DNA of 12,761 bases, from positions 1-12,761 of the forward strand of contig CAJTML010000058.1 of the NCBI GenBank assembly GCA_910577495.1. The letters are read 5' to 3'. The notes under the pieces were generated by a model that was not told the DNA's origin, ran no database searches, and saw only the letters and a program-made list of their open reading frames with translations. Below, one piece after another: positions 1 through 7,274 of this stretch (its first letter is position 1; each line of letters opens with the position of its first letter). A program made the translations under genes and the position numbers. The DNA comes from an uncultured Eggerthellaceae bacterium (lineage in GTDB: Bacteria > Actinomycetota > Coriobacteriia > Coriobacteriales > Eggerthellaceae).

Positions 1-147
1 CCAACGGAGCTAACACCCCGTTTCAAACAGCCTGATTATTGTACCGATTGTTTTGGTTTGGTGCAATACCTAATTTGTGGCGGTTTCATGGTGAGGTAAA
101 CGGTATTATTCAGGGTCATAAAAAAAGATGCGATTGACCGATCGAAG
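1..147. other. Upstream region of the ABC exporter operon
   Basis: This stretch at the window edge has no supportable coding sequence. It is AT-rich near its end and contains TATTAT at 104-109, which could serve as a -10 box, but no acceptable -35 hexamer lies 16-18 bp upstream. Short inverted arms AATACC (65-70) and GGTATT (102-107) flank the middle. They are too short to call an operator with confidence. The promoter of the exporter genes is presumably here, but I cannot place it. Confidence 0.3.
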
Positions 148-154
148 AAAGGAG
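148..154 (+). promoter_or_regulatory. Shine-Dalgarno site that decides the start of the first ABC subunit
   Basis: AAAGGAG at 148-154 lies six bases before GTG at 161. The upstream in-frame ATG at 128 has only a poor AGGG about 12 bases away. The GTG is therefore the better start. Confidence 0.65.
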
Positions 155-160
155 TTGACG

Positions 161-2335
161 GTGCGCGTATTTGCTTATCTGAAACACGCAAAAGGCGCCG
201 TTGCTCTCATCGTGTGCTTGCTGCTTGTGCAAGCAATGTGTGATTTGGCGCTTCCGAATTATACGTCGCAAATTGTAGACGTGGGAATTCAGCAAGCGGG
301 TGTGGAGCATGCGGCCACCGAGGAAATGTCTGCGGCCACCTTCGCCGATATTTGTGCGCTACTTCCTGGAGACGATGAGGCAACCTTCAAGAACTCCTAT
401 GACGAAACTGAAACGGGCACCTACCGACTGAACGCTCAAGGAAGGCAGCACCAAGCTGAGCTGGATCGGATGGTGGCCATGCCGCTTGTTGTCATCCATA
501 ATCAGACACAAACCCCTGACCTGGATTTTCGCGAAGCAATTGACCGCTATAACGCTGGAGATGCTACCAAAGAGGAGCTCTTTGACCTTGAGAGCGAAGC
601 CAAAGACAAGCTTGGGTTGACCGATGACGCGCAGGTGAATCAGCAGGCCATTGTGGCGGCTCGCAGCGAATACGAATCGCTTGGCTACAACCTCTCCGAT
701 ATGCAAATGGGCTACCTTTTGCGAGTCGGCCTGCTCATGCTCGGCTTGGCGGCACTTGGCATGGTGGTGGCAATTTGTATCGGCTTTGTGGCGTCGCGCA
801 CCGCAGCCAAAATTGGCGCCATGCTTCGTGAGCAGCTTTTTGTGAAGGTGGTCTCGTTTTCTGAGGCAGAGATCCAGAAGTTTTCGGCAGCGTCGCTGAT
901 CACGCGTTCAACCAACGACGTGCAACTGGTGCAGATGGTTGTCGTGGTGACACTTCGCATGGTGCTCTTTTCGCCCATTGTGGCCATCGGTGGCATCTTT
1001 ATGATCGTCTACACCAACCCCGCTATGGGTTGGATTGTTGCTCTTGCGGTGGTGGCGGTCATCGGCGTGGTGTTGCTGCTCATGAAGATTGCTATGCCGA
1101 AATTCCAGATCATGCAAAAGCTCATTGACAAGGTGAACCTGGTTGCGCGCGAGATCCTCACTGGCCTTCCGGTCATCCGCGCTTTCGATCGGCAGGTGTA
1201 CGAAGAGGATCGCTTTGATCAGGCGAACACCGCACTCATGCGGACGCAATTGTTCACCAACCGCGTGATGACGTTTATGATGCCCGCCATGATGCTACTC
1301 ATGAATGGCGTGTCGGTGCTGATTGTGTGGGTGGGCGGCTTTTATGTAAACGACGGTGTCATCCAAACTGGTGACCTCATTGCGTTTATCACCTACGCCA
1401 TGGTCATCATCATGAGTTTTTTGATGATCGGCATGGTTTCTATCATGCTGCCGCGCGCCGACGTTGCCGCAGGTCGCATCAACGAAGTGCTAGCGTGCGA
1501 ACCTTCCATTGCGGATGGCGAAGATGCGCCGCAAGCCGATGAGGCGTTGGCGAAGGCGCGCTCGGCACACAAAGGCGGAGTTGTCGTGCGCTTTGATGAC
1601 GTGAGTTTTCGCTATGCTGATACATCTGAATGCGTGTTGGAGCATCTCTCGTTTACGGCAGAGCCTGGTCAGACCACAGCTATCATCGGGTCAACGGGTT
1701 CGGGAAAGACGACTATCGTCAAACTTATAGAGCGCTTTTTCGACGTTTCATCAGGCGCTATCACGCTTGACGGGGTGGATATTCGCGCTATGTCTCAAGC
1801 GGCCTTGCGCGCACAGATCGGCTATGTCCCTCAAAAGGCATTCTTGTTTGGGGGAACCATTGCCTCTAACGTGGCATACCGAGATGAGCAGATGGGCGAA
1901 GATCAGATCAATACCGCGCTTGATTGGGCGCAGGCACACGAGTTCGTCTCCACGAAAGAAGCGGGCATTCACGCTGAAATATCGCAGGGCGGCACGAATG
2001 TTTCGGGAGGTCAGCGGCAACGGCTCTCCATTGCGCGTGCGCTGGCTACCCCCGCAAGCGTATACCTGTTTGATGACTGTTTCTCGGCGCTAGACTACAA
2101 AACCGACGCGGCGCTTCGCCATGAATTGAATACGCATTTGGGCGAAGCCACCAAGATTGTCGTGGCGCAATGCGTGGCAACCATTATGGGTGCGCATAAA
2201 ATCATTGTGTTAGATGACGGGCGCATTGTGGGGCAGGGAACTCACCAAGAGCTTCTTGAGATGTGTGAAGAGTATCGCGAAATTGCGCAGTCCCAGCTCA
2301 GCGAGGCTGAATTGTTTGGAGGTGAGGGACGATGA
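161..2335 (+). CDS. ABC exporter subunit (TMD-NBD) with degenerate ATP site and large extracellular insertion
   Basis: This is a half-transporter of the MdlA/MdlB, LmrCD or BmrCD type, about 724 aa from GTG 161 (735 aa if ATG 128 is used). It would form a membrane heterodimer with the next gene's product to export an unknown substrate. Numbering from GTG: a first membrane helix at about 13-34, an extracellular stretch of about 140 residues (45-183), a second helix at about 185-210, further helices, then the nucleotide-binding domain from about 480. Walker A is GSTGSGKT with Lys516, and the signature is VSGGQ (SGGQ at 615-618). In Walker B (LFDDCFSALD) the catalytic Glu is replaced by Asp639. 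The switch-loop His is replaced by Gln670 (VAQCVAT). These two losses mark the non-hydrolysing half of asymmetric exporters. The stop codon overlaps the next start (ATGA). The substrate cannot be inferred; drug or peptide export are both possible. Confidence 0.9.
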   Translation: MRVFAYLKHAKGAVALIVCLLLVQAMCDLALPNYTSQIVDVGIQQAGVEHAATEEMSAATFADICALLPGDDEATFKNSYDETETGTYRLNAQGRQHQAELDRMVAMPLVVIHNQTQTPDLDFREAIDRYNAGDATKEELFDLESEAKDKLGLTDDAQVNQQAIVAARSEYESLGYNLSDMQMGYLLRVGLLMLGLAALGMVVAICIGFVASRTAAKIGAMLREQLFVKVVSFSEAEIQKFSAASLITRSTNDVQLVQMVVVVTLRMVLFSPIVAIGGIFMIVYTNPAMGWIVALAVVAVIGVVLLLMKIAMPKFQIMQKLIDKVNLVAREILTGLPVIRAFDRQVYEEDRFDQANTALMRTQLFTNRVMTFMMPAMMLLMNGVSVLIVWVGGFYVNDGVIQTGDLIAFITYAMVIIMSFLMIGMVSIMLPRADVAAGRINEVLACEPSIADGEDAPQADEALAKARSAHKGGVVVRFDDVSFRYADTSECVLEHLSFTAEPGQTTAIIGSTGSGKTTIVKLIERFFDVSSGAITLDGVDIRAMSQAALRAQIGYVPQKAFLFGGTIASNVAYRDEQMGEDQINTALDWAQAHEFVSTKEAGIHAEISQGGTNVSGGQRQRLSIARALATPASVYLFDDCFSALDYKTDAALRHELNTHLGEATKIVVAQCVATIMGAHKIIVLDDGRIVGQGTHQELLEMCEEYREIAQSQLSEAELFGGEGR

Positions 2336-4212
2336 GCCAGGCACAGCAAAAACCATCCATGCCGCGTCCTCACGGACCTCGCGGCCATATTGCGCCGGGC
2401 GAAAAGGCGAAAGATTTCAAAGGCACCATGCGCAAGCTGATCAAGTTTATGGGTCGGTTTAAGGGCGCGTTGGTGGTCATGCTCGTGTTCGCCATTGCGT
2501 CAACACTCTTTAACATCGTCGGCCCACGTGTGCTCTCGCTTGCTACAACTGAGCTCTTTAATGGCGCGGTTGCCAAAATTGAAGGTACGGGGCAGATTGA
2601 CTTTGGCGCTATTGGCACCATTTTGCTCATCACGCTTGGGCTGTATTTGCTCTCGGCGCTTTGCAGCTTTATTCAGGGCTGGGTGATGACCTCAATCTCA
2701 CAAAAAAGCTGCTACCAGCTGCGCAAAGAGATCGTAGACAAAATTGACCGGCTGCCGATGGGCTATTTTGAGCGTACGTCAACGGGTGACACGCTCTCGC
2801 GCATCACCAATGACGTGGACACGCTCGGGCAAAGTCTCAACCAAGGCGTCACGCAGCTGGTCACCTCAACGGTTACCATCATTGGCGTGCTTGCCATGAT
2901 GTTTTCCATCAACTGGGTCATGACGCTGGTCACGCTTGTGATTTTGCCGCTTTCGGCTACGCTTGTGATGGTGATTGTGAAGCATTCTCAGAAATATTTC
3001 GTGGCTCAGCAAAATACCCTGGGCGCCATTAATGGCATTGTCGAAGAAACGTTTTCGGGGCACGCCATCGTCAAGGCATTCAACCAAGAAGATGGCACGT
3101 GTGAGCACTTCCGCACGGTCAATGAGCGTTTGCGCACCTCAGCGTGGAAATCGCAATTCTTAAGTGGCCTTATGCAGCCCATCATGAACTTCGTGGGTAA
3201 CTTGGGTTATGTGGTCGTGGCTGTTTTAGGCAGCTTCTTCGCCATCCAAGGCGTCATCACCGTGGGCGACATCCAGGCTTTTATCCAGTATGTCAAAAAC
3301 TTCACGCAGCCCATCACACAACTCACGCAGGTCTCAAACGTACTGCAGCAAATGGCAGCCGCCGCCGAGCGCATTTTCATCTTCTTGGATGCGCCCGAAG
3401 AAGAGCCTGATCAGGCGTTGGCGAAGACCGACACGGTGGCTTCGGTGGTTGACTTTGAGCACGTTCGCTTTGGCTATGATCCTGACAAACCAGTCATTAA
3501 AGATTTCTCCGCGCACGTGGAGGACGGTCAGACGGTGGCGCTGGTCGGCCCGACTGGCGCGGGCAAAACCACGATGGTGAAGCTGCTCATGCGCTTCTAT
3601 GATGTTGACGGAGGCGCCATTAAGCTTGGTGGCGAAGATATCCGCAACTTTGATCGCAATGATCTGCGTTCGGTGTTTGGCATGGTGCTCCAAGACACGT
3701 GGCTGTTCAGCGGAACGATTCGCGAAAATATCCGCTACGGCAAGCTTGATGCAACCGACGAAGAGGTGGAGGCTGCGGCCAAGGCAGCATATGCGCACCG
3801 CTTTATTTGCACGCTTCCGCAGGGCTACGACACGCTCATCAATGAGGACGCCAGCAATATAAGCCAAGGTCAGCGACAGCTTATTACCATTGCGCGTGCC
3901 ATTTTGGCGAATCGTCGCATGCTCATTTTGGACGAGGCAACCTCTTCGGTTGACACGCGCACTGAAGAGCGCATCCAAAAAGCCATGGACAACCTCATGG
4001 AAGGCAGGACGTCGTTTGTGATTGCGCACCGGCTTTCAACGATCAAGTCCGCACACCTCATCTTGGTGATGCAGCACGGAGACATCGTTGAGCAGGGTAC
4101 TCACGAACAGCTGCTGGCTGCAGATGGCTACTATGCGCAGCTCTATAACGCACAGTTTGAAAACGATGCGTTTGATGGCGAAGAAGAGGGCGAAAATTTC
4201 GCTATGGTATAA
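2332..4212 (+). CDS. ABC exporter subunit (TMD-NBD) with catalytic Glu and degenerate signature
   Basis: This is the partner half-transporter, 626 aa, translationally coupled to the preceding gene by a 4-base ATGA overlap. A strong GGAGGTGAGGGA lies at 2319-2328. A basic, proline-rich N-terminus (MPRPHGPRGH) precedes a six-helix membrane domain. There is no long extracellular insertion. The NBD has Walker A GPTGAGKT (Lys412), Walker B LILDEATSSVD with catalytic Glu535, and switch His566 (IAHRLST). The signature is ISQGQ (511-514) instead of LSGGQ. The pattern complements the first subunit. This subunit's Walker A/B pairs with the partner's intact SGGQ to make the working site, and its own SQGQ faces the partner's defective site. 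Together they form one heterodimeric exporter. The start is secure from the overlap and ribosome site. Confidence 0.93.
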   Translation: MSQAQQKPSMPRPHGPRGHIAPGEKAKDFKGTMRKLIKFMGRFKGALVVMLVFAIASTLFNIVGPRVLSLATTELFNGAVAKIEGTGQIDFGAIGTILLITLGLYLLSALCSFIQGWVMTSISQKSCYQLRKEIVDKIDRLPMGYFERTSTGDTLSRITNDVDTLGQSLNQGVTQLVTSTVTIIGVLAMMFSINWVMTLVTLVILPLSATLVMVIVKHSQKYFVAQQNTLGAINGIVEETFSGHAIVKAFNQEDGTCEHFRTVNERLRTSAWKSQFLSGLMQPIMNFVGNLGYVVVAVLGSFFAIQGVITVGDIQAFIQYVKNFTQPITQLTQVSNVLQQMAAAAERIFIFLDAPEEEPDQALAKTDTVASVVDFEHVRFGYDPDKPVIKDFSAHVEDGQTVALVGPTGAGKTTMVKLLMRFYDVDGGAIKLGGEDIRNFDRNDLRSVFGMVLQDTWLFSGTIRENIRYGKLDATDEEVEAAAKAAYAHRFICTLPQGYDTLINEDASNISQGQRQLITIARAILANRRMLILDEATSSVDTRTEERIQKAMDNLMEGRTSFVIAHRLSTIKSAHLILVMQHGDIVEQGTHEQLLAADGYYAQLYNAQFENDAFDGEEEGENFAMV

Positions 4213-4301
4213 TGCCAAGCCTATGAGCATACACAGCGAAATGCCCAAAAGCTATCACTGGACAGTCTGAATTTGGCTGCCCCTGACACGATAGGATTTT
4301 C

Positions 4302-4997
4302 ATGCCTCATACTGACGGTTCGACAAACGCAGCGCCTGTGCGTCTTGCCGTGTTTGATTTTGACGGAACCAGCATAGAGGGCAACTCGCCGGTATTGTTG
4401 GTCAGCTATCTGCTCAAACAAAAGATGCTGAAAAAGCGCATTGTCGCGCGCATTTTGCTGTGGGCTGCCGCCTATAAGCTGAGGCTTCCGCAGAACGAAA
4501 GCTGGGTTCGCGGCCTGGTCTTTTCTGCGTTTGAGGGCAAGCCAGTTGCTGAGGTTGATCAATTTCTTGCTGACTTTTACGACACCCGCATAGCAAAGCG
4601 TTTTCGCCCGCAAGCAGACGAAGCAATGCGCAAACACCAGGCGGCAGGGGATGTAGTCGTTGTTGTTTCGGCGTCGTTTGAGCCGATCATTTTGCGTGCC
4701 ATGGAGCATCATCCCTTCACGATGCAGGTTTCCACGCGCATGAAGGTGGCGCCCGACGGCACGTATACGCGGCAAGTTGAGGGCGAACCGATTGAGGGCG
4801 CGCAAAAACTGGTGGCCGTACAAGAGCTTGCTGATGCTGAGTTTGGACCGGGTAAGTGGGAGCTGGTTGCGGCCTATGGCGATCATCATTCGGACCGCAC
4901 TATCTTGAGTGCCGCCGAACAACCCTATGCGGTTGATCCGGATCGCCCGTTAACACGAACCGCTCGCCGGCTTGGTTGGCCTATTCTTGATTGGTAA
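4302..4997 (+). CDS. HAD-superfamily subfamily IB hydrolase (SerB-like phosphatase fold)
   Basis: This is a 231-aa soluble protein with all HAD motifs of the phosphoserine-phosphatase-like IB branch. Motif I is DFDGT with nucleophile Asp19 and acid/base Asp21. Motif II is Ser123 in VVSASFEP. The motif III lysine is Lys169 (GAQKL), and motif IV is GDHHSD with Asp194 and Asp198 for Mg2+. A helical cap lies between motifs I and II (about 30-110). It should hydrolyse a phosphate monoester by a phospho-aspartate intermediate. The substrate is unknown, as IB members act on phosphoserine, phosphocholine-type and lipid phosphates. It starts 89 bp after the exporter genes with a modest AGGA at 4293-4296, so it may be read through from them, but no functional link is evident. 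The N-terminal extension before motif I is about 12 residues, polar and probably disordered. Confidence 0.85.
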   Translation: MPHTDGSTNAAPVRLAVFDFDGTSIEGNSPVLLVSYLLKQKMLKKRIVARILLWAAAYKLRLPQNESWVRGLVFSAFEGKPVAEVDQFLADFYDTRIAKRFRPQADEAMRKHQAAGDVVVVVSASFEPIILRAMEHHPFTMQVSTRMKVAPDGTYTRQVEGEPIEGAQKLVAVQELADAEFGPGKWELVAAYGDHHSDRTILSAAEQPYAVDPDRPLTRTARRLGWPILDW

Positions 4998-5067
4998 ACG
5001 ATTCTTTACTCAGCAGGAGTTTTGCTACGCTGTTGAACTAATTCGCCTGATGGTGCGCCGAAAAAAT

Positions 5068-5109
5068 TGTTATAAAAGAGGTGCGAAATTGCCACGAGTC
5101 AGGTAGAAT
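5068..5109 (+). promoter_or_regulatory. Weak promoter-like elements before the AAA-like/Rrf2/MutY/MntP cluster
   Basis: The 201-bp gap after the HAD gene contains TGTTATAAA at 5068-5076, which fits an extended -10, and TAGAAT at 5104-5109, a one-mismatch -10. Neither has a good -35 at 16-18 bp. One of them probably starts transcription of the cluster at 5199. No clear terminator hairpin was seen between 4998 and 5060. Confidence 0.25.
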
Positions 5110-5184
5110 AAGACCAAATTTGTGTGTTTTACCAAGTAGCATATTCAGTAACAACTTATGCAATTATTCGCCTGTACATCATTG

Positions 5185-5191
5185 AAGGAGG
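5185..5191 (+). promoter_or_regulatory. Shine-Dalgarno site that decides the start of the AAA-like gene
   Basis: AAGGAGG at 5185-5191 is seven bases upstream of ATG 5199. The frame stays open upstream to ATG 5124, but that extension would place this strong site inside the coding region and adds an unrelated hydrophobic stretch. ATG 5199 is preferred. Confidence 0.75.
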
Positions 5192-5198
5192 TTGGGTC

Positions 5199-6722
5199 AT
5201 GCTTGAAAACAACGCAAACAATTCTCCCAGCCACAACAATGAGCGGGATGTTTCCTATGCAGAATACCTTACGCGCGCCCAAGCAGCGCTTGCCGCGGGG
5301 GATCAGCAACTCAGCATGCATTTGTATCTCACTGCGTATGAGCGCGCGCTCAAAGATGCTGGTTCGGCTGTGCCGGATGCGGCGCTTTTGGGCTTGCGCC
5401 ATGCGTGGGAGTTGGCGTGTGCGCTCAAAGAACGCTCAATGGCAGAGTATGTTTTTGAACGTCTTGAGCCCTATTTAAGTGCCGAGGAAATATCGAAGTG
5501 CGCTCAGCAACTCCAAGAACTTGCGCTTGATAAGCTGGAAGAGTTCGGTCTTTCGCGCGAAGAGTTGGAAGACATGACCGAGATGATCTCGCAAGATCTC
5601 ATGGGTCTTGAGGGGTCGCATATCGTCCATATTGATCAGTTTCCGCCATCGCTTATGCTGCCTGGTCTGCCGCAGCCTTCGAAAAAGTCGGCTGGCGATG
5701 CCTCGAAAACGGCTGCATCAAATACGGAAAAGACCGGTGCTGAGACGGCGAAGTCCAAGGACAAACCTGCTGCATTGCCGCAAGAGGGTGTCTATGGGCA
5801 ACGCTTGACCTACAAGGATCTGGTTGGATACGACCGCGTGATTGAGCTCATGCGTGATCTGGGCGTTGGTATGCAAGATGACCAGGGGTTCCAAGAGCTC
5901 GTTGAGATGCTCAACGCTCGACATGGCGTTGACGGTGCACCGGCACTTGACTCTATGCTGTTCCGTTCGGGCGCACGTGAAGATGCGGATCGCTTTATTA
6001 TGGCAACCGTCGGAGAGCTGGGCATTCCAGCAATTCGCATGCGTATGGAGGAAAACATCCAAGGACATGCGGTGCTGTGCGTGATGGCGCAAGCAGACAA
6101 TCAGCCGAAGGTTTCGCCTAATCGTATGGCATTTGAAGGACCAGGCATTTTGGTGCTTGAGGACTTGGACGAGTGGGTAGCCCCGTCGGGAGAAGTAAGC
6201 CCTGAAGAGTTGGGCGGCTTTTTGATGGCGTCGCTCACGCGCGGGGCGCGCGAGGCAGTCAGCCTCATTCGCTCTGCGGTTGAAAACCCTGAAGTATATG
6301 TTTTTGCTTCAGCGGCACAAGACACCGAGATTGATCCATTCTTCTACAACTTACTGGAACCACTGACTATTGTTGAGATTTCGGCGCCCACCGATCAAGA
6401 GCGCAGGGAAATCTGGCATGAGCTTGCCCAGGATCATCCGTCGATGAGGGGAATCAACGAAGATGACCTGGTTCGCTATTCGGCAAACTTGGCGCGATTT
6501 GATTTATATATGGCTGCTCGGGATGCGCTGGAGGAGGCTTATAAGGCCTCACTGGTATCGCGTTCGTATATCCCGGTCACCATGGACAATCTGTTTGATA
6601 AACTGGCGGCTTGCCAGCCACTTGATTCAGAAGAGTACAAAGCTTTAGAGGATGCAGTGCTCAAAGACTTTAGCGCTTCGCTGGAACATCTGGAGGATAT
6701 GTTACAGGGAGAGGGAGAGTAA
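5199..6722 (+). CDS. Degenerate AAA+-like protein (probable pseudo-ATPase) with helical N-terminus
   Basis: This 507-aa cytoplasmic protein is one I do not recognise by name. Residues 1-150 look all-helical and TPR-like. Residues 161-196 are a low-complexity linker rich in Lys, Ala, Ser and Thr. From about 203 (LTYKDLVGYDRVIELMR) the order matches the AAA+ fold of the FtsH/Cdc48 type. Where Walker A (GPPGTGKT) should be, it has FRSGAREDAD (255-264), with no P-loop glycines and no lysine. It is followed by a normal-looking GELGIPAIRM. The Walker B strand reads GILVLEDLDEW (316-326), with the acidic pair as Glu321-Asp322 instead of Asp-Glu. A sensor-1-like strand (VYVFASAAQD, 366-375), a PTDQERREIW segment (397-406) and a helical lid follow. 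Nucleotide hydrolysis is therefore unlikely, and a scaffold or regulatory role is inferred. It begins a tight cluster, ending 3 bp before the Rrf2 gene. The AAA+ assignment rests on pattern reading, not on a search. Confidence 0.75.
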   Translation: MLENNANNSPSHNNERDVSYAEYLTRAQAALAAGDQQLSMHLYLTAYERALKDAGSAVPDAALLGLRHAWELACALKERSMAEYVFERLEPYLSAEEISKCAQQLQELALDKLEEFGLSREELEDMTEMISQDLMGLEGSHIVHIDQFPPSLMLPGLPQPSKKSAGDASKTAASNTEKTGAETAKSKDKPAALPQEGVYGQRLTYKDLVGYDRVIELMRDLGVGMQDDQGFQELVEMLNARHGVDGAPALDSMLFRSGAREDADRFIMATVGELGIPAIRMRMEENIQGHAVLCVMAQADNQPKVSPNRMAFEGPGILVLEDLDEWVAPSGEVSPEELGGFLMASLTRGAREAVSLIRSAVENPEVYVFASAAQDTEIDPFFYNLLEPLTIVEISAPTDQERREIWHELAQDHPSMRGINEDDLVRYSANLARFDLYMAARDALEEAYKASLVSRSYIPVTMDNLFDKLAACQPLDSEEYKALEDAVLKDFSASLEHLEDMLQGEGE

Positions 6723-6725
6723 GAC

Positions 6726-7274
6726 ATGGACGTTACTCGTCGTTGCGATTATGCATTTCGCATTTTGCGTGTTGCGTGCCAGTGTGGGAAGTCATATGTT
6801 TCGGTCTCTGATATTTCAGAGCGCGAAGGCATTCCGTATGCATTCGCCCGAAGCATCCAGCATGACCTGGTAAAAGGTGGTCTCATCAAGACAGTTCGAG
6901 GCGCTCGTGGTGGCCTGGCGCTCAATTGTGATCCCGCCAAAGTAACGGTTAAAGAGGTGCTTGAGGTAATTCAAGGCCCGGTCTCGGTTTCAACGTGCGT
7001 ACATGATTCAACGTATTGCGAAAACTGTGGCACGTGTGTTTACAACAACCTCTGGCGTGGTGCTGATCAGCTACTGAATGCCTACTTTAGCTCAATCAGT
7101 CTCAAAGACATTATTGAGATGGGTGGACAAAATCCCGTGGTGCAGCAAGCACTTTCGGTTAAGGTAGCAGGCTCATCTCAGAAATCGGATGCACAAACCA
7201 TCACGTTTGAAGAGGCGTGTGCTGGATTTTTGAGCGACGAAGCCACACTTGAGAGGGAGACGGAGTGCGCCTAG
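6726..7274 (+). CDS. Rrf2/IscR/BadM-family transcriptional regulator with four clustered cysteines
   Basis: This 182-aa DNA-binding protein has an N-terminal winged helix-turn-helix (about 1-65), seen in MDVTRRCDYAFRILRVA, SVSDISEREGIPYAFARSI and the wing GARGGLAL. This is the usual Rrf2 signature. A dimerisation helix follows. The sensor loop holds Cys91, Cys98, Cys101 and Cys104 (C-x6-C-x2-C-x2-C), which could bind an Fe-S cluster or sense redox change. IscR uses three cysteines with wider spacing, so the cluster type here is uncertain. The C-terminal 50 residues are acidic and not clearly conserved. The ribosome site is the purine run GGGAGAGGGAGAG before the preceding stop, and the start is 3 bp after that stop. 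Its end overlaps the following gene by 10 bp. It may regulate this cluster or Fe-S and stress genes elsewhere; no operator was identified. Confidence 0.9.
   Translation: MDVTRRCDYAFRILRVACQCGKSYVSVSDISEREGIPYAFARSIQHDLVKGGLIKTVRGARGGLALNCDPAKVTVKEVLEVIQGPVSVSTCVHDSTYCENCGTCVYNNLWRGADQLLNAYFSSISLKDIIEMGGQNPVVQQALSVKVAGSSQKSDAQTITFEEACAGFLSDEATLERETECA

Noticed and set aside
3334..4029. A 231-aa minus-strand open frame inside the second ABC subunit
   Set aside because: It lies opposite a clear ABC ATPase domain, has no ribosome site, and its composition is that of an antisense shadow frame.
4221..4922. A 233-aa minus-strand open frame opposite the HAD gene
   Set aside because: The HAD motifs are complete on the plus strand. 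The antisense product shows no recognisable motif.
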